From: JBLHKS01 sp047620505
Lineage (GTDB): Bacteria; Verrucomicrobiota; Verrucomicrobiia; Verrucomicrobiales; DEV007
Length of the DNA stretch: 6,986 bases
Reading direction: 5' to 3'
Assembly: GCA_047620505.1 (NCBI GenBank)
Contig: JBLHKS010000303.1
Span: forward strand, 1-6,986
Shown here: one piece after another, positions 1 through 6,600 of the stretch
Numbering within the stretch: position 1 is the first letter of the stretch
Layout: each line of letters begins with the position of its first letter
Program-made: the position numbers and the translations under genes
The notes under the pieces: generated by a model
What the model saw: the letters and a program-made list of their open reading frames with translations, nothing else
The model's database searches: none
What the model was told of the DNA's origin: nothing

Positions 1-63
1 GTCGTTCCCGCGGAGTGACCGAATTCCAATTGCGATCATGGTTAGTCTGTGGTCGGCTCAGCG

Positions 64-555
64 ATGAATTTCTCGTGTCCTAGCTGTCAGTCGAGTATGG
101 AAGTCGGCCCTGAGTGGGCGGGACACGCGGCCACTTGCCCGAACTGCGGAGCTGAAATCCAGGTTCCGAGCCAATCCGCCGTGCCGCCGCTCCCGCCGGC
201 TTTGAGTCCTGCACCTTTCGAAAATCAGAATCCCTACCAAGCTCCCCAGGCCGCGATGCAGCAGGTCCAGATCGACCCGGTCTCGAAGGCGTTCGCCGAG
301 ATCGCGCTTCAATCGAAGGCCTCGCTCCTCTGGGGAATCGTCGGGATTTTCCTCGTCGGAATCATCCTTGGGCCGTTTGCGATTTACCGAGGCGCGAAGG
401 CCAAGCGGCTGATCCGCGAATTTCAGGTCGGGCACGAATACAAAGGGATCGCGACGGCGGGTTTTATCATCGGAATCATCGCGCTCGCGCTCCACGCCCT
501 TTTCGTGGCGTTTGTCGTGATCTCGGTCATGACCACGGTCGCGAGTCGATTCTAA
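64..555 (+). CDS. Zinc-ribbon, DUF4190-like small membrane protein
   Basis: The 163-residue product has three parts. An N-terminal zinc ribbon carries two CxxC knuckles (Cys5/Cys8 and Cys25/Cys28, as CPSC and CPNC). A Pro/Ala/Gln-rich linker (about residues 36-65) contains NPYQAP. Two hydrophobic helices follow at about 88-108 and 129-155. The stretch GPFAIYRGAKAKRLI between the helices, and the second helix beginning GIATAGFIIGIIAL, resemble DUF4190 membrane proteins. The ribbon probably binds zinc and faces the cytoplasm, but no enzymatic role can be read. I chose the ATG at 64 because the zinc ribbon starts immediately after it; an in-frame GTG at 49 would add only five residues, and an ATG at 38 is in another frame and stops at once. 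No Shine-Dalgarno sequence is visible. It converges on recN with only 5 bp between stop codons. The domain reading is fairly secure; the function is unknown. Confidence 0.85.
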   Translation: MNFSCPSCQSSMEVGPEWAGHAATCPNCGAEIQVPSQSAVPPLPPALSPAPFENQNPYQAPQAAMQQVQIDPVSKAFAEIALQSKASLLWGIVGIFLVGIILGPFAIYRGAKAKRLIREFQVGHEYKGIATAGFIIGIIALALHALFVAFVVISVMTTVASRF

Positions 556-560
556 TCGTC

Positions 561-2219
561 TCAGCCCTTTTTCAGCATCGATTCCGCCAAAGCGCGCGCG
601 GTGTCGCCGCCGCCGCCGAGCATCCGGTGGACTTCATCGACGCGAGCCTCGCCATCGACCCTGATCAGAGTCGATCGGGTTTTCTGATCTTCGACCTCTT
701 TGCTAACGACGTAATGATATTCCGAAAGCGCCGCGACTTGAGGCATGTGCGTGATCGCGACGACTTGATGTCGCTCGCCTAACGCAGCCATCTTTCGGCC
801 AACCGCGGTCGCTATTTCGCCGCCGACATTGGCGTCGATTTCATCGAAAACCATCAGCGGAATCTTGTCTTGCTCGGCTAGAGCGTTTTTAACCGCCAGC
901 ATGACCCGCGACATTTCTCCGCTCGACGCGATCACGCGCAGCGGCTTGAACGGCTCGCCCGGGTTCGGCGCAAACTGGTAATCGACGCCCTCCAGGCCGG
1001 CTGCGTGGGGGATTTCGTGAGGCTCGACCGTGATCTCGAACTTCGATTGCTTAAAGCCGAGATCTTCAAGGTGCCCAGCGACCTCAGCCGCCAACTTCGG
1101 CGCGAGTTTTCCGCGTTTCGCGCTCAAAGCCGAACCTGCCTTGTCTAACGACTCGCGCGCTTCCGCAACCCGCTCCTCCAAACGCCCTAACTCGTCTCCA
1201 CGGCCTTCGATCGCGTTGAGTTTTCGCTCGGAAACTTTGCCGTGCTCGATCACATCTTCGAGCGTCGGACCGTACTTCCGCTTGAGGTTTTCGATCAGGT
1301 CGATTCGACTTTCCAAACGCTTAACCTCAGCCGGATTGATCTCGAGCGAAGCCACGTAATCTTCGAGCCCGCGCGAAAGCTCTTCCAGCTCGACCTGCGT
1401 CGTTTCAAAACCGCCAACAAGCTCGCTGACGCCATCGTCAATCCGCTCCAGTTCGCGAACGCGTTTCTGGATTTTCGCCAACTGCGTGAGAACGGCTGTC
1501 GGGCCTTCGCTGAGCTGATTTGAAATTGCGCTGGCGTGCTCAATCAAGCTCTGACTGTTGGACGCGACCGAGTAGTCCTGCTCCAGACTTGCTTCTTCGT
1601 TAGGCGTGAGTTCTGCGCCCTGGATCTCCTCCACCTGAAACTTCAGCAACTCAAGTTCCTGCTCGCTGGCCTCCTCAGCGTCGCGCAGCGCTTCGTAATC
1701 GCGGCTCGCTTCCTGCCAGACGCCGAAATTTTCCCGATAGCCGTCCAGCAGCTGCTGGGCGCCGGCGTAGGCGTCGAGCATCGCAAGCTGACGATCGCGA
1801 GAGAGCAGCGACTGGTGATCGTGCGGGCCGTGAAGATCGACTAACAGATCACCAAGGGTCTTCAGAACCTTCAGCGTCGCCGGGCTGCAATTGATGAACT
1901 GCTTGTTCGTCCCGCTGGCGCTGAAAACGCGTTTCAAGACGAGTTCATCGTCGTCACACGGCTCGAGGCCGGCGTTCTCCAGAAGCTCGTTGATGTCGTC
2001 TCGATTCGGCAAAGCGAAGACAGCTTCGACCGTGCAGTGCGACGCCCCCGTCCTCAGCAGCTGCCGGTCAGCGCGCTCGCCGAGGATCAGGTTCAGCGCG
2101 CCGACGATGATGGATTTTCCCGCGCCGGTCTCGCCGGTCACAGTGATGAGTCCGGGGCCGAGTTCCCACGTCAGGTCTTCAACGAGGGCGAGGTTTTTGA
2201 TCTTGAGGACGTTCAGCAT
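561..2219 (-). CDS. recN: DNA repair protein RecN
   Basis: RecN is an SMC-like ATPase that acts in the cytoplasm on DNA double-strand breaks, promoting end cohesion and RecA-dependent recombinational repair. The 552-residue product matches the usual RecN length of about 550. Visible motifs, in order: the N-terminal MLNVLKIKNLALVEDL; Walker A GETGAGKS (about 29-36); the RecN-type HGPHDHQSL box (about 130-138, usually HGQHEHQSL); a long Glu/Leu/Arg-rich coiled-coil region (about 160-380); the ABC signature SSGEMSR (about 432-438); Walker B LMVFDEIDANVGG (about 455-467); and the H-loop VVAITHMPQVAA (about 486-497). All catalytic elements are present, so the gene looks intact. The frame is open up to 2417, but the extra 66 residues lack family features and would overlap the divergent gene, so I start at the ATG at 2217-2219, which gives the canonical N-terminus. 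No Shine-Dalgarno sequence is evident upstream. No LexA-type operator was recognised. Confidence 0.97.
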   Translation of the reverse strand: MLNVLKIKNLALVEDLTWELGPGLITVTGETGAGKSIIVGALNLILGERADRQLLRTGASHCTVEAVFALPNRDDINELLENAGLEPCDDDELVLKRVFSASGTNKQFINCSPATLKVLKTLGDLLVDLHGPHDHQSLLSRDRQLAMLDAYAGAQQLLDGYRENFGVWQEASRDYEALRDAEEASEQELELLKFQVEEIQGAELTPNEEASLEQDYSVASNSQSLIEHASAISNQLSEGPTAVLTQLAKIQKRVRELERIDDGVSELVGGFETTQVELEELSRGLEDYVASLEINPAEVKRLESRIDLIENLKRKYGPTLEDVIEHGKVSERKLNAIEGRGDELGRLEERVAEARESLDKAGSALSAKRGKLAPKLAAEVAGHLEDLGFKQSKFEITVEPHEIPHAAGLEGVDYQFAPNPGEPFKPLRVIASSGEMSRVMLAVKNALAEQDKIPLMVFDEIDANVGGEIATAVGRKMAALGERHQVVAITHMPQVAALSEYHYVVSKEVEDQKTRSTLIRVDGEARVDEVHRMLGGGGDTARALAESMLKKG

Positions 2220-2349
2220 CGGTTGGTGCGCGGCTAGTCGGATTATGAGTCCGGTCGCCGAATTTGCAAAGGCGAGGTAGCCGCAAAGCAAAATCATGGG
2301 CTGAGATTCATGGTTGCGTTCGAGCCAGATTCTGGCGAACTTCTTCGCT
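2220..2349. promoter_or_regulatory. Divergent intergenic region (recN / secreted protein)
   Basis: These 130 bp separate the starts of two divergent genes, so they must hold promoters for both directions if the chosen starts are right. I cannot point to a convincing -35/-10 pair. The nearest on the + strand is TTGCAA at 2264-2269 and CAAAAT at 2289-2294, but the 19-bp spacing is long and the match is weak. No Shine-Dalgarno sequence precedes either start. The promoter role is inferred from gene arrangement only. Confidence 0.35.
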
Positions 2350-2844
2350 ATGCGCGTTTTTGTCGTTTTTCTCTTCACAGCCGGATTGGTCATCCCGTCG
2401 TTTGCGGACGATTCCAATCGACCCTTCGCAAACTCGTCCGAGGAGGCTCAGGAACGCCAGAAGGAGCGCGCCGAAGAGAAGCGCGCCGAATTGGCCGCCG
2501 AACGCGCCGAGCGAAACAAGGAGCGTGAACCCAATCGAATCAAAGCCACCAAAGCGAATCCGAAAGAGGGTTTGGAAATCAATTCGGTTCAAGGCTCGGG
2601 CAGCGGCGGGCAAGGCAAAGGAGTTTTTTCATACGAAGAATACCAAGCGCGATTTCGCAAGAAGGCCGATGAGGACCGGGCTCGAATCGAAGCCGCACGG
2701 CAGAAAAAGGACGCCGAACGCGCGAAAGAGCGGGCCGCCAAGGAAAAAGCAGCAGCCGGCAAGCGAATGACAACTCGCAAGAGCAAGGCTGACTTGGAAA
2801 AGGAAGCGAGCGGCGGCGGTCTCGATTATTTGAGAAGCCGATAG
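2350..2844 (+). CDS. Secreted, highly charged helical protein of unknown function
   Basis: The 164-residue product begins with a clear Sec-type signal peptide: MR, a hydrophobic core VFVVFLFTAGLVIP, then SFA before DDSN, suggesting cleavage after residue 19. The mature part is extremely rich in Glu, Lys, Arg and Ala. Helical, coiled-coil-like segments lie at about 31-60 and 94-153, separated by a Gly/Ser/Gln patch (about 82-91, GSGSGGQGKG), and the protein ends in GGGLDYLRSR. It contains no Cys, His or Trp, so a metal- or haem-binding enzyme is unlikely. I chose the ATG at 2350 because it places the signal peptide at the N-terminus; an in-frame TTG at 2314 would add 12 residues in front. The next gene begins 36 bp downstream on the same strand, so a shared transcript is possible. 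I do not recognise the family. A periplasmic or envelope-associated structural or nucleic-acid-binding role is conceivable from charge alone but unproven. Confidence 0.75.
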   Translation: MRVFVVFLFTAGLVIPSFADDSNRPFANSSEEAQERQKERAEEKRAELAAERAERNKEREPNRIKATKANPKEGLEINSVQGSGSGGQGKGVFSYEEYQARFRKKADEDRARIEAARQKKDAERAKERAAKEKAAAGKRMTTRKSKADLEKEASGGGLDYLRSR

Positions 2845-2880
2845 CTGTCAGGTTTTCAGCTCCGAAACGACTCAGGCGCG

Positions 2881-3351
2881 ATGAAGCCGACCGATATTCG
2901 CCCACCGTTTGATCGCGAATCCGCGCTCCTCAAAGTTCGCATGGCGGAAAACGCGTGGAACCTTCGTGATCCCGAACGCGTTTCGCTTGCCTACACCGAG
3001 GACAGCAAATGGCGGAATCGATCGGAGGTTTTCGAAGGTCGCGAGGCGATTCGTGAGTTCCTGACTCGCAAGTGGGCGAAAGAAAGCGGCTACCGCTTGA
3101 TCAAAGAATTGTGGGCGTTCACCGGCAATCACATTGCGGTTCGATTTCAGTACGAGTGGCACAACGAAGAAGGTCAGTGGCATCGCGCTTACGGCAACGA
3201 GCAGTGGGAATTTGCCGACAACGGCCTGATGCAGCGGCGCGAGGCGAGCATCAACGACATCCCGATTGCGGAGACTGACCGCCGATTCTTCTGGGATGCG
3301 CCCGGAGCGCGGCCGGAAGATCATCCCGGGTTGCTGGATCAGCCTGGTTAG
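2881..3351 (+). CDS. DUF1348 / NTF2-like family protein
   Basis: The 156-residue product matches the DUF1348 family (nuclear transport factor 2-like fold) nearly end to end, and its length is typical. Recognisable blocks are WNLRDPERVSLAYTEDSKWRNR (about 32-53, broken here by position only), FEGREAIREFLTRKW (about 55-69), LIKELWAFTGNHIAVRFQYEWH (about 78-98), YGNEQWEFADNGLMQRREAS (about 108-127) and INDIPI followed by DRRFFW. The fold is a cone-shaped alpha+beta barrel with a pocket; members are small cytoplasmic proteins whose substrate is generally unknown. There is no signal peptide. The ATG at 2881 gives the normal family N-terminus; no Shine-Dalgarno sequence is visible. It follows the secreted charged protein by 36 bp and converges on the small minus-strand gene that ends at 3382. 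Nothing in the context indicates a specific substrate. Confidence 0.92.
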   Translation: MKPTDIRPPFDRESALLKVRMAENAWNLRDPERVSLAYTEDSKWRNRSEVFEGREAIREFLTRKWAKESGYRLIKELWAFTGNHIAVRFQYEWHNEEGQWHRAYGNEQWEFADNGLMQRREASINDIPIAETDRRFFWDAPGARPEDHPGLLDQPG

Positions 3352-3381
3352 ATGCCCCAGTGCGAGAGTCAGTTCGAGTGC

Positions 3382-3636
3382 TCAGGCTGAACCTTGTTCA
3401 GGGGTTCGGCACCCACCTTCCATCCGGATAATATCTACCCCCCGAGTATTCCATGTAGGCTTCCGAATCGTCGATCCCGTCGATCCTTCAGGGCTGGCTG
3501 CAGCTGAGCGATTAAACTCAAACGGAGCAAGGGACGGATTCGCACCTGCGGCCGGAGCATTGAAACCGTGGACGATTGCGGCGAAGAAGCCAGCGGCAAC
3601 AAGGGTGAAGGCAACTATGGCAGGGCGTTTTTTCAC
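3382..3636 (-). CDS. Small putative secreted or membrane-anchored protein
   Basis: This 84-codon frame starts with GTG and opens MKKRPAIVAFTLVAAGFFAAIVHGF. That is a short basic head followed by a hydrophobic stretch of about 17 residues (about 6-22), which fits a signal peptide or an N-terminal membrane anchor. The remainder (about 25-84) is Ala/Pro/Ser/Gly-rich, low in predicted structure, and has one Cys (in GGCRTP). It begins 35 bp downstream of the stop codon of the large DUF1592-family gene on the same strand, so it could be the last gene of that transcript. Against it: the start codon is GTG, no Shine-Dalgarno sequence is visible, no family is recognised and the C-terminal half has little coding character. 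If it is not real, the 320 bases from 3352 to 3671 hold nothing else that I recognise. Confidence 0.45.
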   Translation of the reverse strand: MKKRPAIVAFTLVAAGFFAAIVHGFNAPAAGANPSLAPFEFNRSAAASPEGSTGSTIRKPTWNTRGVDIIRMEGGCRTPEQGSA

Positions 3637-3671
3637 GGTATTGAATTATTGGGGATTGGTGAGGGAAGCGC

Positions 3672-6600
3672 CTATTTCAGGTGAAACGGTTCGCTGCGAA
3701 CGAGGACCTGGATGAATTCGTTCATCGTTAAGTCTTCGGCCTTCGCTGCGGTCACGATTTCGTCCGCTAGGTCTATGTCGGTGAACCCAAAAGGACGGCC
3801 GAGGGCATACTCGATCAAGTGCTCGGTGAATCCGCGGGCGAAGTCCTCTTCGCGCGCGGCAATGAGGTCGCGCATCTCGTGGTAGTCGGCGAACTTGGGG
3901 CCGTTGTGGAAGGTGCCGGAGGGATCGATATCCCACTTCGTTTTCTTTCCGTGATATTCCACGGTGCGCCATTTGCCGGCGGCGTCGAAGTTCTCAAGAC
4001 CGAAGCCGATCGGGTCGATCTTGCGATGGCAGCTGGCGCACTGCGCTTCTTCCATGTGGGCTGCCAGCTTCTGACGCGTGTTGAGCGGTTTGTCGGCGAG
4101 GCGCGATAGCTGGGGAACGTTCGGCGGAGCTGGAGGCGGCGGGTCATTGAGCAGGTGACGTAGGACCCAGGCACCACGTTCGACTGGGCTGCTCTCAACG
4201 CCATCACTGCCCATGGCGTGAATTGCGGCCATGCCCAGTAGACCACCGCGTGGAGAATCGGCGGGAAGAGCGACCTGTTGAAATTCATCACCCGTGACTC
4301 CGTCGATGTCGTAGTAGGTAGCGAGTAGACCGTTGATGAAGACGTAGTCGCTTTTGAGCAGCTTACCTAGGCGGCCGTTTTCGGAATCGCGAAGCAGGTG
4401 GGCGAAGGATTGATAGACCTCTTCGCGGGCGGCAGAGCGGGTGCTTTCATCGAACTCGCGATGCAGCGTGGTATCGAACTGAAAGAAATCGAGGCGCTCC
4501 ATGTCGAGCCACTGATGAACAAAGCCGGAGACGAATTCATCGGAGCGCGAATCGGCGATGAGCCGCTCGACCTGTTGGCGAAGAATGTCCGGGTTGCTCA
4601 GTTCGTTTCGTTCTGCGAGATCCAGCAGCTGCTGATCGGGCGGCGCGCTCCAGAGGAAGTAGGCGAGGCGCACCGCGAGTTCGCGATCGGTTAGTCCGCG
4701 GCGTTCGGATTCATCGCTTGGCTCATTCAAATAGAGAAAGCCGGGCGAGGCGAGGACGACACTGAGCGGCGTTCGAATCGCGACATCAAACGGATCTCCA
4801 GCGGCGCGCCGGGTTTCGAAGATCGCCGCCAATCGGTCGATGAAGTCGCTCTCCGGGCGGACTCCCCGGAAGGCCCGGAACGCAAATTGTTCGAGCGTCT
4901 TCCGGGCCCGTGACGACTCGTCTGGATCAGCGTTGCCGCTTACCAACCAATCCATCCCCGCGGACGCGGAATCGAATGAATTCAGCGGGCCTTCCCACTC
5001 CACCCAGTCGATCCAAAGCGCGGGCAAAGGACCCATGCCGGTTTCTTCACGGGCGGCTTTGTAGCGGGCGCCATCGCCCTTCGGGTCGCGCTTTTCGCGA
5101 AGCGCGAACTTACGAGGCCCGTCGCTGGCGAGTTGGATCGGCATCTCGATGATCTGAGGTTCGCTGGCTTTCCCTGTAACCTGAAAACTGGCCAAATGGT
5201 TGAACTGGTCCTTTTCGGGAACCGCGCCCAGATCGACGAAGTGTCGCTCCGCCGGCGTGCCCTCGACTGCGCCGATGCGGCATCGCAACACGTATTCGCC
5301 AGGCGGAAGCGTATCGACGACGTGTTTCGTTTCGCGCCAGCCGGACGGGTGTTCCGGAGGCAGCGCGATGAACTCGTTTTTGTTAACGTTAGAGATCGTG
5401 AGGAACGATCCAGCCTGCGTTAACAGATCATCGAGGTAACGACGAAAGCTCGGACCGTGTTCTTCAAATGCCCGAATGCGGAACTTGGCCTCCTGTTCGT
5501 CCGCGATGCCTTTCTGAGGCTCTCCGTTTTCGAGGAAAGCCGTCGCCTGCTCGTGGCCGCCTTTGAAGTAGCCGTTGTAGGTTCCGCCGACTTTCGCGTT
5601 GGCGTGCGCTTCGACTTCACGTCGCTGGGTCCAAGTAGTGGGCTTGGCAGGATGCGGGCCTTCCAGTTCCACCCAGTCGATCCAGATGGCGGGAGGAATG
5701 CCGTAGCCGTTCTTTTTCTTTGCGGCATTGTAGGTTCCAAAAAGCGCTTTTGGGTTGCCGTTGTTGGGTTGTTTTTCCTGCACAGCAAGCTCGCGGGGCG
5801 TATCCGAACCCACCTCGATAGGAATCTCGATGACCTGGGGCTCTGCAATGGTTCCGGTAACCTGATTGGTGCTGATCGGTCTCCCTTCCAAACCCCAGTC
5901 CCAGTCTATACCGGTGTACATTCGCTGAGGATGGCCGACATCGATAAAGTGGCGCCCGGGATCGGAACCCTCCACGGCGCCCGCGCGCACCCGAAGAGTG
6001 TAGTTCCCAATCGGTAGTTTCTCAGGGGAAACGATGACGCGTCCGCTTCCCTTGGTGGGCTTCAAGTAGCTCCCCGTGTCCCGATGGGGCAGGTCGGCGT
6101 AGTGTTTGAGATAGGCGTAAAGGTTAGGCCAGTCTCGGTTGGCGCTTCTCGGAGCCCGGACATCTTCAAAACCGAAATCCCTGGCATCGGGGGCGCCCTT
6201 GAGGCGGTCGGCAAACTGGTAGAAACGAAGGGGGTCGAGAATGTGAGGTTCCTTCTTCGCGATCTCCGCGATGATGGCCTGGTTCTCGGGCGTCTTGGCA
6301 ACTTGGTCGACGCCTTTCTGCCATTGGGCGTAGCGCTCAAAGTCGTCTTCCATTCTTTCGATTTCCTTTTCGTTTCTCGGATTGATCGTTTTCTCCGGCT
6401 CGACGCGATGGATTTTGGATTCGGTGATATCGACCTTGGGTAGCGGCCCTTCCAGTTCCACCCAATCGATCCAGATGGCGGGCGGGTGGCCGTTTTCGGC
6501 TTTCAGCTTATTGTGGGCATCCCAAAGCGCTTTCAGGTTGCCGTTGTTGGGTTGTTTCTCCTGAATCGCGTACTCCCGAGTCGTTTTCGAACCGACCTCA

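Noticed and set aside
1536..1844. Plus-strand open frames opposite recN
   Set aside because: They are antisense to the intact, conserved recN coiled-coil region and have no family features.
2220..2417. N-terminal extension of recN by 66 residues
   Set aside because: It has no RecN-family features and overlaps the divergent signal-peptide gene; the ATG at 2217-2219 gives the canonical start.
2843..2861. Inverted repeat AGCTG/CAGCT after the charged protein
   Set aside because: A 5-bp stem with a 9-base loop and no following T-tract is too weak to call a terminator.
3388..3407. Inverted repeats TGAAC/GTTCA and GAACC/GGTTC near the convergent 3' ends
   Set aside because: Both stems are 5 bp, there is no T-tract, and they lie inside the end of the small minus-strand frame.
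3266..3715. Plus-strand open frame of 149 codons across the 3352-3671 gap
   Set aside because: It overlaps the end of the DUF1348 gene and the C-terminus of the large minus-strand gene, and its translation is low-complexity with no recognisable features.
5420..5848. Alternative minus-strand frame of 142 codons
   Set aside because: It overlaps the DUF1592-family gene in another frame, and its similarity to the frame at 6533-6811 only reflects the DNA duplication of modules A and B.
5457..6017. Plus-strand open frame of 186 codons antisense to the large gene
   Set aside because: It has no recognisable domain, and it lies opposite conserved module sequence; GC-rich coding DNA commonly leaves such long antisense frames.
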